Assembly (NCBI GenBank): GCA_002069885.1
Contig: MWCD01000042.1
Span: forward strand, 1-33,815
DNA from: a bacterium ADurb.Bin236
GTDB taxonomy: Bacteria; UBP15; UBA6099
Length of the DNA stretch: 33,815 nucleotides
Direction of reading: 5' to 3'
The number at the start of each line of letters is the position of its first letter. The first letter of the stretch is position 1. Below, one piece after another: positions 9,569 through 17,741 of the stretch. The notes beneath the pieces are model-generated. The model saw only the letters and a program-made list of their open reading frames with translations, did no database searches and was not told the origin of the DNA. The translations under genes were made by a program, and so were the position numbers.

Positions 9569-9574
9569 ATTATA
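9569..9574 (-). promoter_or_regulatory. Candidate -10 (TATAAT) for the CRP-like gene
   Basis: The minus strand reads a perfect TATAAT about 100 nt upstream of the start codon. The -35 region is weak (ATTCCA with a 17-nt spacer), so the assignment is tentative. Confidence 0.4.
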
Positions 9575-9694
9575 CACAGTTTTAGATGAAATGGAATAAG
9601 TGATTTTAGAAAGCTACCGGCAGCCGCGACTTGCGTCAATGAGCGCCATTGAATTGAAATAAACGGAGCTATTAATGAAATATTGCCGCTCTTC

Positions 9695-9703
9695 TGTTAA
9701 AAT
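9695..9703 (+). promoter_or_regulatory. Candidate extended -10 for the cyclase gene
   Basis: The sequence TG-T-TAAAAT fits an extended -10 element 74 nt upstream of the GTG start. No convincing -35 is visible. Confidence 0.35.
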
Positions 9704-9776
9704 TATGTCCACTAATTCTGCGGGCAGAAGTAAACCGCGGCTGTAGGCGTTAATTCTTAGCCTTGCCGAGGAACCG

Positions 9777-12641
9777 GTGTCGCCGCAGATTTACAGAAGC
9801 GGAGAAAGCGCTGTGGCGCGAAGCCTTCTGGATATCGACAGTCTAATAAACGAGTCTACGGAACTCGCCGCCTTGGGTCGGCACAATGACGCCGCTTTAG
9901 GTTTTCGCCAAGCTCTCTCAGGACTTGAGGACAGATTCCGAGGGGCAGCAGGCCAGTTGCCGGTGGATATAATAGAGCGGCGTTTCAGACTTTTGCTGCG
10001 CCTCGCGCGCGCGCATATCGACGGAGACTCGCCTCTCAAAGCCATACCTTGCGCCACCGAAGCTATGGCCATCGCGCGCGGTCCGTTCTCCGACTATCCT
10101 GAATTTTTTCTAAGAGCGGCGTTCGAACTTGGATCAAGCTATCTTGCTTCGGGAGACACTGCTGCTGCGAAGTCAATAATCACCGAATCGGCAAAGGTTT
10201 CAAGATCTACATCGGCCGACTCATCAGCCCTTCCACAGATGTTGTCGGCGTTGGCAGTAGGGAGACTTTTTGCGGCCGAGGGAAAATCCGCTCCCGCAAT
10301 CGCGGCTTTCGAGCATGGAGTTAAATCGTCTCCTGAACCGACGGACGTTGAAACAGCGTTGGTGAAATCCGACCTTTTATTATCGCTCGGCGACGCCGTC
10401 TCCCGCCTGTCTATGGCTGATAAAGCTTTTCAATCATACATAGAAGCGGTTTCAACTCTTAGGAATTCGGGGATTGAAGCGATAAAGAACAACAAATCCC
10501 TTGACGCGGCTGTTCTGTTGGCGTCGGCCAGAAAGATTTTTCAGAAACTTCCCAACACTGCAGAATGTGTCGCCGCTCGGATTGATTCCGATATATCTCT
10601 TGCATCGATATTGGACATGCGCGGCAGGTGGGAAGAGGCGGACAAGCTGTGCCGTGAAGCCGCGGAGCTGCTTCAACGCACCGGAGTGTCCCATCCTCGC
10701 GGAGCAGCCCTAGCGCGCATAGGAATGGGCACTTTCCTGACTCACATGAAAAAATATGAAGATGCCGCGGTTGAACTTTCTCGCGCTGTTGAAATCGCGG
10801 AAAAAAACAACGATATTTTCGCCCTTTGCGTCGCGCAATACAATCTCGGACTTGCCCTGTCAAAGCGTGGATCAGATGAAAAAGGAACAAAACTGTTCGA
10901 GGAAGCGTTGGACATGTTGTCCACTTCCCTGCCCGACGATGCGGACGCAAAGAGATTGATGGCTTTGATAAGGAATCAGTTAGGCTTTATCAGCGCGCGC
11001 GCGCGGCGATTCGACGCCGCCGTCGAACATTTCCAGCAGAGCATCGAGTTGCTGAGGAACAGACCGGCGGACACCGCCATCGGCGAGACGTATCGCTTGT
11101 TGGGCGAAATCTATTCCGAACGCGGCCAGAACATGCAGAGCGAGCGGGCCTTAAAGAAAGCTCTGAAAACTTTCGAGGACGCTGGAGCCGTTTATGAGAC
11201 CGCCCGCACATTCAGAAGCATCGGAGTCAACTTCCTGTCTACAGGCGAATTGGACAAAGCAATTTACTTTCTTGACGAGAGCATCAGCTTGCTCGAAAAG
11301 CTTGGAATAGAAGCAGAGCTTCCCATGGCGTACAGCACGAAAGCTAAAGCCTGCGTGATGATGGAAGAGTACGCGCAAGCGGAGTCTCTTTTCACCAAGG
11401 ACTTCAACATTGCCAAGAAATCGGAGAACAAGCATTCGCTGGCGTTTTCGTACTTTCATCTGGCAAGGATAAGGCGTCTATTGGGAAGGTCTCATACCGC
11501 CGAAGATTTCCTCAAACGCAGCTTGGACCTTTTCAATGAGGTGAACAACAGGGAGATGGCGGCGCTGACCATGCTTGAAATGGCTTTGTGCGCCTCCGCC
11601 CGAAGAGACACTAAAACAGCCACCGACCTCTGCGCCAAAGCGCAATCTGTTTTCGAGGCGTCAAAGAATCAGGAGAATATCGCCTGCGAACTTCTTACGC
11701 GAGGCATAGTGCTGAGAGAAGCAAAACGCCGCCAGATGGCGCGGCGGTGCTATGAAGACTGCATCAGAATCCATGAAAAGCTTAATCCTGCGGCTCTCGA
11801 ACTGGCGGAGGCGCATTTTGAGTTCGCCATGTTCTGGCGAGAGGAGAGCGACAAAAAATCGGCGACCCGCCATATCCTGAACGCTATAGAAATAACTGAA
11901 AAACTCGGTCTCACAAAAAAACTCAGCAAGTATCTGGCCGCCCTGAACGATATTAACCCGGAAGCGGGAGCGGGAATGAGGCTCTCCCGAATCATGGGCA
12001 AGTCCGGCGCGGAACAGATGATAAAAACGAAGGACGAGGACAAACTTACCGTAGAACAGAAAAATCTCACGGTGTTCTTTACCGATATACGAGGTTTCAC
12101 TACAATATCGGAGACCTTGTCGCTTGAGGAGTTGAACTCGTTCCTTAATGATTTCTACACCAGCGTCACCCAAGTAATTATCAGGTTCGGGGGGCTTATC
12201 AACAAGTTCATAGGCGATGAGGTCATGGCGCTGTTCAATATCGACGGCGCTCTGGAGGATCACCCCGCGCGCGCGCTGAAAGCGGCCGTGGAGCTTGTCA
12301 GAACTATGGGCGAAGTCAACATGATTCGCGAGCGGCGCGGCGAGACTCCCATTCATCTGGGAATCGGAGTGAACTGCGGAGATGTTCTAATCGGCACTTT
12401 CGGTTCGTCTCTCAGGCAGGATTACACCGCCATCGGGGACACTGTGAACACTGCCGCGCGACTGCAAGCCAAGGCGGGACCCGGCGAAATTGTTGTGAGC
12501 CAGAAGGTTTACGACGCGGCTTCGGATGTCATCGCCGAAGCGGAGGACATGGGAGAAATACCTTTAAAAGGAAAAGACCGCGCCGCCAGATTATGGAAAA
12601 TCAAGGCGCTTAAAGAAGAGGCGACACGGGAGGGGCAATAA
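9777..12641 (+). CDS. TPR-repeat class III adenylate cyclase
   Basis: This 954-residue protein makes cAMP from ATP, by family inference. Residues about 20-720 form serial tetratricopeptide-like helices; residues about 755-945 form a class III cyclase catalytic domain. The metal aspartates are in FTDIRGFT (D770) and KFIGDE (D814). The adenine-specifying pair is intact: K810 and D882 (in QDYTAIGD). The transition-state Asn and Arg (N891, R895) are also present, so an active adenylate rather than guanylate cyclase is predicted. No membrane segment is apparent; it is likely cytoplasmic, with TPRs sensing a partner protein. The GTG start is preceded by CCGAGGAACC. It is divergent from the CRP-like gene and its stop is 1 nt before efp, suggesting coupled translation. 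Confidence 0.93.
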   Translation: MSPQIYRSGESAVARSLLDIDSLINESTELAALGRHNDAALGFRQALSGLEDRFRGAAGQLPVDIIERRFRLLLRLARAHIDGDSPLKAIPCATEAMAIARGPFSDYPEFFLRAAFELGSSYLASGDTAAAKSIITESAKVSRSTSADSSALPQMLSALAVGRLFAAEGKSAPAIAAFEHGVKSSPEPTDVETALVKSDLLLSLGDAVSRLSMADKAFQSYIEAVSTLRNSGIEAIKNNKSLDAAVLLASARKIFQKLPNTAECVAARIDSDISLASILDMRGRWEEADKLCREAAELLQRTGVSHPRGAALARIGMGTFLTHMKKYEDAAVELSRAVEIAEKNNDIFALCVAQYNLGLALSKRGSDEKGTKLFEEALDMLSTSLPDDADAKRLMALIRNQLGFISARARRFDAAVEHFQQSIELLRNRPADTAIGETYRLLGEIYSERGQNMQSERALKKALKTFEDAGAVYETARTFRSIGVNFLSTGELDKAIYFLDESISLLEKLGIEAELPMAYSTKAKACVMMEEYAQAESLFTKDFNIAKKSENKHSLAFSYFHLARIRRLLGRSHTAEDFLKRSLDLFNEVNNREMAALTMLEMALCASARRDTKTATDLCAKAQSVFEASKNQENIACELLTRGIVLREAKRRQMARRCYEDCIRIHEKLNPAALELAEAHFEFAMFWREESDKKSATRHILNAIEITEKLGLTKKLSKYLAALNDINPEAGAGMRLSRIMGKSGAEQMIKTKDEDKLTVEQKNLTVFFTDIRGFTTISETLSLEELNSFLNDFYTSVTQVIIRFGGLINKFIGDEVMALFNIDGALEDHPARALKAAVELVRTMGEVNMIRERRGETPIHLGIGVNCGDVLIGTFGSSLRQDYTAIGDTVNTAARLQAKAGPGEIVVSQKVYDAASDVIAEAEDMGEIPLKGKDRAARLWKIKALKEEATREGQ

Positions 12642-12642
12642 A

Positions 12643-13206
12643 GTGACGACCACAAACGATTTGTACAACGGCATGTTCTTCGAGTATGACAACAACATCC
12701 TCGAAGTAACCGAGTTCCTGCACGTCAAACCCGGCAAAGGCCCGGCTTTCGTCCGCGCGAAAGTCAGGAACATGCGCACAGGGGCTTTGGTGGAGAGAAC
12801 TTTTCGGGCGGGAGAGAAAATCGAAAAACTCCGCATCGACAAAAAAGACATGGAATATCTTTATCAGGATGGAGAAGGCTACGTGTTCATGGACACGCAG
12901 ACCTATGAACAGGTACACATCCCCGCCGTCCTTCTGGGCGATCAGGTGAAGCTGCTCAAACCGAACTCCACGATGCACGTGCTGTTTTACGGGAGCGAGA
13001 TTCTAGGGGCCGAACTGGATCAGTTCATGGAATACGTCATCGAGTTCGCGGAGCCGGGCGAAAAAGGCAACACCGTGCAGGGAGCTCTTAAAAGAGCAAG
13101 GCTCGAAACGGGAGCGGAAGTCATGGTTCCGCTTTTCATAGAAGCTGGAAGCGTTGTCAAAATCGACACCCGCACTATGCGCTACATAGAGCGAGTGAGC
13201 AAATGA
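12643..13206 (+). CDS. efp: Translation elongation factor P
   Basis: EF-P binds ribosomes stalled at polyproline stretches and helps peptide-bond formation. The 187-residue length is standard. The N-terminal KOW-like domain carries HVKPGKGPAF with the lysine that is modified in many species (K32 here). The C-terminal OB domain carries the family signature GNTVQGALKRARLETG followed by VPLFIEAG and DTRTMRYIERV. It starts with GTG 1 nt after the cyclase stop, within GGAGGGGCAATAAAGTG, so it is probably translated from the same message as the cyclase. That link is unusual and may mean that cAMP synthesis and EF-P are co-expressed. Confidence 0.97.
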   Translation: MTTTNDLYNGMFFEYDNNILEVTEFLHVKPGKGPAFVRAKVRNMRTGALVERTFRAGEKIEKLRIDKKDMEYLYQDGEGYVFMDTQTYEQVHIPAVLLGDQVKLLKPNSTMHVLFYGSEILGAELDQFMEYVIEFAEPGEKGNTVQGALKRARLETGAEVMVPLFIEAGSVVKIDTRTMRYIERVSK

Positions 13207-13241
13207 CCTTCTGCGCGCGGCAAGACGCGGCGGCGTTATTG

Positions 13242-13250
13242 TGCTATGAT
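13242..13250 (+). promoter_or_regulatory. Candidate extended -10 promoter for the asp23-nusB-xse genes
   Basis: The sequence TG-C-TATGAT lies 60 nt before the asp23 start in the only real gap (103 nt) of this gene run. The -35 region is poor, as is common with extended -10 promoters. Confidence 0.4.
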
Positions 13251-13309
13251 ATGGAATACGCTGACCGCTTGTCGCGGTTGCGGATAACTTTAGAAAACAA
13301 GGGGGCGCC

Positions 13310-13690
13310 ATGAGCGATCCGGTCGCGTCTCAGGGAAAAATCGAAATATTCGACGATGTCATACGAGCCATCGCCGGAGTGGCGATGAGCGGAGTCAAAG
13401 GCATCGTAGGTCCGCGCGGGACTTTCATCGACGGCATCAAAGCCGCCACCACCGGCAAACGGGATTTTCATTCCGGAGTCGATGTGAAAAAAACCGCCGA
13501 CGACAAGTTCGAGATAGATTTGTATATCATCATTGAATACGATGTGCGCGTTATGGAAGTCGCGCAGGAGGCCCAGCGCGTGGTCAAGGAAAGAGTCGAG
13601 GCCATAACCGGCAGAAGCGTCGGAGCCGTCAACGTCCATATCGCCGATATCAAGCTCCCCGACTCGATCCTATCCCGCGAGCAGGATTGA
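13310..13690 (+). CDS. Asp23/Gls24 family envelope stress response protein
   Basis: At 126 residues it matches the Asp23/Gls24 family (DUF322). It opens with GKIEIFDDVIRAIAGVAMSGVKGIVG, the usual start of the domain where helix 1 leads to a conserved GV.G segment. It ends with the alternating VxVxIADIKLPD strand. In Firmicutes Asp23 is a membrane-proximal protein tethered by AmaP and involved in envelope homeostasis. The next gene encodes an AmaP-like protein, which supports the call. The ribosome site AAGGGGGC precedes the ATG. The sequence YDVRVMEVAQEAQRVVKERVEAITG is typical of the last helix. Confidence 0.9.
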   Translation: MSDPVASQGKIEIFDDVIRAIAGVAMSGVKGIVGPRGTFIDGIKAATTGKRDFHSGVDVKKTADDKFEIDLYIIIEYDVRVMEVAQEAQRVVKERVEAITGRSVGAVNVHIADIKLPDSILSREQD

Positions 13691-13695
13691 ACTTA

Positions 13696-14241
13696 ATGAA
13701 AGTCATCTTTATTCTCATAGGGCTTTTATTCGATCTTGTCATCCTCGCTATATCGGCATTCATGATATACAGCGCCGTAGACCCCGGCGTATTCGCGATG
13801 GGGACGGAAACTGTTTGGCCTTTTCTGGAGTATCAGCGCGAAAGAATGATTGTCGGCGGAGTCGCCGCTGTTTTCTTCGTGCTTTCTTTCAGAGGGCTTT
13901 TCCTGCTCGCTTTCGGCGGAAGCGAAAAAGTATTCACATTGCGGCGTTCCGAAAATGGCGCGCTTACTGTCTCAGCCGTCACGCTCGAGCGTCTTGTGGA
14001 TAGACTCGCCGGGAATATGCAGCCGCCCGCGAAAATCATCTCGGTTTCATTCGCCCAATCCGGCTCCGCTCTTGCCATCCGCCTCAAAATCAAACTCGAC
14101 ATGGCCGCCTGCAACCTCGGCGATTACACATCCGGCCTCGAATCTTCCGTGCGCGCTTATTTCAAGGATTCGCTGGGCATAGATGTTTCCAGATTTGATG
14201 TTCAAGCGGAAACAGAAAAACCGCGCAATTCTGAACAGTAA
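13696..14241 (+). CDS. AmaP-like alkaline shock membrane anchor protein
   Basis: About 181 residues with two hydrophobic segments near the N-terminus (about 3-22 and 52-73) and a soluble C-terminal domain of the Asp23-like kind (beta strands followed by SSVRAYFKDSLGIDVSRFDV). AmaP proteins anchor Asp23 to the membrane through such a hairpin. The position directly after asp23 and before a DUF2273 gene fits. I chose ATG 13696, just after the asp23 stop; a TTG at 13687 overlaps that stop. The match to AmaP is by layout and context more than by motif. Confidence 0.8.
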   Translation: MKVIFILIGLLFDLVILAISAFMIYSAVDPGVFAMGTETVWPFLEYQRERMIVGGVAAVFFVLSFRGLFLLAFGGSEKVFTLRRSENGALTVSAVTLERLVDRLAGNMQPPAKIISVSFAQSGSALAIRLKIKLDMAACNLGDYTSGLESSVRAYFKDSLGIDVSRFDVQAETEKPRNSEQ

Positions 14242-14254
14242 AGGACTCGTCGAC

Positions 14255-14470
14255 ATGCTTTCGGACGATGAACGGATTTTTCTCATTAAGAACCGCGGCA
14301 GAATTTTTCTGGCCGTCTTTCTTATCGTCGTGGGATTGCTCCTTATGACGATAGGTTTTCTTAAGACGGCTTTTCTGGTTCTTCTCGGCATAATCGGCTG
14401 GTTCTTCGGCCGCGCAATAGACGATAAGGATTTTCTAAAAAAATTCATAAACAATTACTTGGGGAAATAG
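14255..14470 (+). CDS. DUF2273-family small membrane protein
   Basis: A 71-residue protein with two closely spaced hydrophobic segments (about 15-35 and 39-52) and the pattern GxxxxxLGIIGWFFGRAIDD, characteristic of DUF2273 proteins encoded with Asp23. Function is unknown; it probably belongs to the Asp23/AmaP membrane assembly. I chose ATG 14255 because AAGGA lies about 9 nt upstream; an in-frame ATG at 14183 would overlap the amaP-like gene by 59 nt and adds no conserved residues. Confidence 0.82.
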   Translation: MLSDDERIFLIKNRGRIFLAVFLIVVGLLLMTIGFLKTAFLVLLGIIGWFFGRAIDDKDFLKKFINNYLGK

Positions 14471-14476
14471 CGCCTA

Positions 14477-14923
14477 ATGTCTAGAAACAAAGCCCGGCTC
14501 GTCGCCATGCAAGGATTATTCCAATTAGACGACGACCTAGAAGGCATGAAGCTTGTGATAGAATTCAGGGCCGGCGAAGAGGAACTAGCGCCGCGCGACT
14601 CGAAATATCTTGAAGAACTGGTCAACTCTGTCGTCGACAACCAAGCCGCCATCGACGAGCGCATAGGCAAATATTCCATCGGCTGGGACGTCTCCCGTCT
14701 GGGCAAAGTCGAAAGAGCGATTCTCCGGCTCGCCATCGCGGAAATGCTTTACATGACAGACATCCCTGTCAGCGTTTCAATCAACGAGGCGGTTCTGCTG
14801 GCAAAAAAATACGGAGCCGATCAGGCGTCGAAATTCATAAACGGAATACTCGGCAAATTCAGCAGGGAAGAACTGGACGCAGACCCCGCAAACCGGGCTA
14901 AACGAAAGGACCCCCGACAATGA
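14477..14923 (+). CDS. nusB: Transcription antitermination factor NusB
   Basis: NusB pairs with NusE (ribosomal S10) on boxA RNA during rRNA transcription. The 148 residues are all-helical, with an N-terminal RNKARLVAMQGLFQLD and the hallmark C-terminal segment VERAILRLAIAEMLYMTDIPVSVSINEAVLLAKKY followed by GADQASKFINGILGKF, spanning about residues 75-130. It sits 6 nt after the DUF2273 gene and overlaps xseA by 4 nt (ATGA), so it is part of the same operon. The charged tail after residue 133 is variable in the family. Confidence 0.96.
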   Translation: MSRNKARLVAMQGLFQLDDDLEGMKLVIEFRAGEEELAPRDSKYLEELVNSVVDNQAAIDERIGKYSIGWDVSRLGKVERAILRLAIAEMLYMTDIPVSVSINEAVLLAKKYGADQASKFINGILGKFSREELDADPANRAKRKDPRQ

Positions 14924-16173
14924 GCGCGATCCCCGGCTCAGCACAACAGGTCCTTTCCGTCACTCAACTGACATCCATCGTAAGAAAAACAATTGAAGCG
15001 GAACCCTCTCTCGAAGGGGTCAGCGTCAGAGGCGAAATTTCGAATTTCACCCGGCACGCAAACGGCAACCTGTACTTTTCTCTCAAGGACAAAGACGCCC
15101 AAATCCGCGCCGTCATGTTTTCTAGGTCGGCCTTCGGCCTGAATTTCAAACCCGCCGAGGGCGACGAGGTGGTAGCGGCAGGCTCCGTCAGCGTGTATGA
15201 AAAGCGAGGCGAGTATCAACTATATGTCCGCTCGATGACTCCGGCAGGCAGAGGCGCGCTTTTCCTCGAATACCTCAAACTGAAAAAGAAACTTGCGGAC
15301 GAAGGACTGTTCGACCTTTCCCGCAAAAGGACTCTCCCGATGTTTCCCCGGCGCATTGCTGTTGTTACATCACCGACCGGGGCCGCAGTCCGCGACATCA
15401 TCAACGTGATTAAACGCAGATTTCCCGCGCTGGAACTAACAGTGTGTCCGACGCTTGTGCAGGGAGACCAAGCTCCGCCGCATATCCGCACTGCTTTGAA
15501 AAGAGCCGCGGCCCTCCCCGGCGTTGACCTGATTATCGTCGCTCGCGGCGGCGGTTCCTTCGAGGATTTGTGGTGCTTCAACGACGAGCTTCTGGCGCGC
15601 GACGTCGCCGCCTGCCCCATCCCGGTTATCAGCGGCGTCGGACATGAAATCGACGAGACAATCATAGATTTCGTCTCGGACTTGCGCGCTCCCACTCCTT
15701 CCGCCGCTGCGGAAATAGCGGTTCCCGATATTTATGAGCTTCGGCTGAGGTTGCGCGTCGTCGGCGACAATCTTTCACGACGGCTGATAGAAACTGTCAG
15801 ATACACTCGGTCGGCCCTAAAAAATATTGAGTTGACTCTATCCCCGAAAAGATTTTTAGAAAGATTGGACCGAAGGAAACAAACGCTTGACGAGTATGCG
15901 TCTGTTATGAGACGCTCCGTCTCGTATAAGCTGGAAACACTGAAGAAACAAATCGAACATGAGCGGGAAAGACTAGCCTCAATAGACCCGCGTCGAGTAT
16001 TAGCTCGCGGGTATGCGATGGTTTCGGACGCGAAAACCGGGGCCATCGTCAAATCGACGTCTCAAGCCCCGCACGGCGCGCTTCTTCGCGTGTCGGTCTC
16101 CGACGGCGATTTCACCGTGCGCTCGGAAGCCCCAGCGACTCAGAGACAAAAATCTCTTTCGTTCGACGACTGA
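14920..16173 (+). CDS. xseA: Exodeoxyribonuclease VII large subunit
   Basis: The catalytic subunit of exonuclease VII degrades single-stranded DNA to short oligonucleotides, in complex with several XseB chains. Residues about 15-110 form the OB-fold with GEISNFTRHANGNLYFSLKD. The catalytic region follows: RIAVVTSPTGAAVRDI (about 145-160), DLIIVARGGGSFEDLW (about 203-218) and SGVGHEIDETIIDF with RAPTPSAAAE (about 240-265). A coiled-coil region (about 285-360) should bind XseB, and VLARGYAMV lies near the C-terminus. At 417 residues it is of usual length. ATG overlaps the nusB stop. Confidence 0.97.
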   Translation: MSAIPGSAQQVLSVTQLTSIVRKTIEAEPSLEGVSVRGEISNFTRHANGNLYFSLKDKDAQIRAVMFSRSAFGLNFKPAEGDEVVAAGSVSVYEKRGEYQLYVRSMTPAGRGALFLEYLKLKKKLADEGLFDLSRKRTLPMFPRRIAVVTSPTGAAVRDIINVIKRRFPALELTVCPTLVQGDQAPPHIRTALKRAAALPGVDLIIVARGGGSFEDLWCFNDELLARDVAACPIPVISGVGHEIDETIIDFVSDLRAPTPSAAAEIAVPDIYELRLRLRVVGDNLSRRLIETVRYTRSALKNIELTLSPKRFLERLDRRKQTLDEYASVMRRSVSYKLETLKKQIEHERERLASIDPRRVLARGYAMVSDAKTGAIVKSTSQAPHGALLRVSVSDGDFTVRSEAPATQRQKSLSFDD

Positions 16174-16187
16174 TTAAGGAGTCTCAC

Positions 16188-16418
16188 ATGGCAAAAAAAG
16201 AAAAACAAAACTCATTCGAAGAAAACCTCGAAAAACTCCAAGAAATCGTCGACCGCGTCGACAGCGGAGAACTTGGTTTGGAACAGATGATAGCCTCTTA
16301 TGAAGAAGGCCTCTCCCTTATAAAAACATGCAAGTCTATATTGGACGGCGCGGAATTAAAAATAAACAAGCTCGTTGAAGATTCAGAGAAGACCGAACCA
16401 TTCGATGTTCAAGATTAA
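16188..16418 (+). CDS. xseB: Exodeoxyribonuclease VII small subunit
   Basis: A 76-residue helical-hairpin protein that wraps the XseA coiled coil. It shows the family pattern SFEENLEKLQEIVDRVDSGE, then LGLEQMIASYEEGLSLIKTC and an acidic tail. It lies 14 nt after xseA with GGAG before the ATG, and is the last gene of the run. Confidence 0.96.
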   Translation: MAKKEKQNSFEENLEKLQEIVDRVDSGELGLEQMIASYEEGLSLIKTCKSILDGAELKINKLVEDSEKTEPFDVQD

Positions 16419-16720
16419 CCCGGAATATGCAGTTCATTCAATAGTATTAACTACCAGAACATACCCAATTCAAGTCCACCATCCCCAGTCTTTTTACAAA
16501 TAATAAGACAATCATAAGCGTATTCCCTATTGGCGGCGACCCAATGCGAAAAACGGGGACTGGCAGCGCGCCTCACAGCAATGCCTGTACCCGCTTTTCG
16601 CCGCCGTGAGAACACCCAACACATCGTTGCGAAGGTCTCCTTCGCAACGATAATTAACACTTCATTCAGATTTTTCAGATTTTAAGCGAAATACATCCGC
16701 ACTTCACAAAATCGTTTCCG
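16419..16720. other. Intergenic region between convergent genes
   Basis: About 302 bases without a credible gene. A 210-bp minus-strand frame is present, but its peptide includes SRRRKAGTG, a kind of sequence produced by dispersed CCCGCTTTTCGC hairpin elements rather than by genes. It contains the 13-bp perfect inverted repeat listed separately. No U-rich terminator is evident. Confidence 0.5.
16623..16651. repeat. Perfect 13-bp inverted repeat with 3-nt loop
   Basis: ATCGTTGCGAAGG and CCTTCGCAACGAT flank TCT. It lies between the convergent xseB and SCP2 genes. Neither strand has a T-tract after the stem, so it is not a standard intrinsic terminator; a bidirectional transcript-end hairpin or protein-binding palindrome is possible. 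Confidence 0.75.
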
Positions 16721-17182
16721 CTATTTCTTCTCAAGCTTGCCGAGGATGGAAAGGAAAAGCAGTTTGAGCGCGCCCATGTTCGCCATAAGAGGAGCCACAT
16801 TGCCGGAAAACTTTATCTCGCCGCTCATAACGAGCGTTTTAACATCCGTTCCGGCGGTCATAGCCGCCCAGCCGCTCTCTGTGAAAGCCACCGTCGCGGT
16901 CGGCTCGATCCCGCTCTTCATAACCTTCAATTTGCCTTCCTTCATCTCGATGAGAGCGTCCTTGTCTCCGCAGCTCATTTTGACGACGCCGGTCAATGTC
17001 TTCGCCTTTTCCAGATACTTGTCATAATCGTTCAATTCTTCCGCTTTCTTAATCAACTCGAAAGAAAAACCGCCTTCAGGAAGAGCGGACGGCGCGGGAG
17101 CCGCCGCGCCTATGCCCAGCATCTTTTTTATTTTGAAAATCAGCCCTGTGAAAAAAAGTCCTATTTTCATCCATATCGACAT
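16721..17182 (-). CDS. SCP2 sterol-binding domain protein with N-terminal hydrophobic segment
   Basis: A 153-residue protein. A short hydrophobic stretch (about 4-18) with basic flank is followed by a Pro/Ala linker and an SCP2-like domain (about 40-150): GVVKMSCGDKDALIEMKEGKLKV, then the typical WAAMTAGTDVKTLVMSGEIKFSGN and a helical end. SCP2 domains bind lipids or fatty acyl groups in a hydrophobic tunnel. The start at 17182 is chosen because GAGGTG lies just upstream; a 38-residue extension to 17296 is not protein-like. The hydrophobic start suggests membrane association. A second SCP2 protein lies at 21189-21602. Confidence 0.82.
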   Translation of the reverse strand: MSIWMKIGLFFTGLIFKIKKMLGIGAAAPAPSALPEGGFSFELIKKAEELNDYDKYLEKAKTLTGVVKMSCGDKDALIEMKEGKLKVMKSGIEPTATVAFTESGWAAMTAGTDVKTLVMSGEIKFSGNVAPLMANMGALKLLFLSILGKLEKK

Positions 17183-17317
17183 AGCCGTCACCTCGTTGTG
17201 GTTTCGCGCCCTTCGCGCGGACATATTATATCGACGCAACAATGAATTAAACAGTGGCGAGGCGCAACAAAAAACTGAGCGCTCAATCGCAGACAATAAT
17301 ATGCGTTCGGATAGCTA

Positions 17318-17725
17318 TTATATTTTTCTGAATTCCGCTATGCCGTTCGTGAGAACCTGATTTTCGCCTTTGTTCGTGCTGGCGCCGAACTCGGCGGTCG
17401 CAGTGTCGCCGTCTTTGGCGACAACATTTCCGGATACGATGACCGTTTCCAGAGGTTTGACTGGTTTAGAGAACCGGGCTTTCAAACGTTTGAGAGACGC
17501 GGGGTCGCCTCCGGCGTAATCCACGCAGGTTTTCGCGGCGAACGCCAGAGTGCAAAGACCGTGAAGAATGTTTCCGCCCAGCCCCACCATCTTGCCGAAA
17601 TCGGGGTCGATGTGAATCGGGTTAAAATCCAGCGAAGCACCCGCGTAGTAATGCGGTTGGTACTTGCCTACGGGATGCTTGCCTTCGGTTATCGCGTCGC
17701 CCACTTTTATGTCATCGAAATTCAT
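17318..17725 (-). CDS. MaoC-family (hotdog-fold) dehydratase/hydratase
   Basis: A 135-residue single hotdog domain. The hydratase-2 motif is present around residues 28-55: YAGASLDFNPIHIDPDFGK, with the catalytic Asp and His, followed by GGNILHGLCTLAFAAK. The family hydrates enoyl-CoA or dehydrates 3-hydroxyacyl thioesters. GGAGGAGCGAAC precedes the ATG. Its partner lies 16 nt upstream (17742-18188) and lacks these catalytic residues; this split-pair layout is like HadA/HadB of mycobacteria. Confidence 0.9.
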   Translation of the reverse strand: MNFDDIKVGDAITEGKHPVGKYQPHYYAGASLDFNPIHIDPDFGKMVGLGGNILHGLCTLAFAAKTCVDYAGGDPASLKRLKARFSKPVKPLETVIVSGNVVAKDGDTATAEFGASTNKGENQVLTNGIAEFRKI

Positions 17726-17741
17726 GTTCGCTCCTCCGGGG

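Larger units (their letters stand above)
9468..9776. other. Divergent intergenic region between regulator and cyclase genes
   Basis: About 309 bases with no gene. It holds a candidate promoter in each direction (listed separately). One TGTGA half-site (9554-9558, minus strand) occurs without a matching second half, so autoregulation is possible but not supported. Confidence 0.5.

Noticed and set aside
16451-16660. Small minus-strand gene of 69 codons
   Set aside because: It spans the 13-bp inverted repeat, has no ribosome site and includes a peptide typical of dispersed hairpin repeats.
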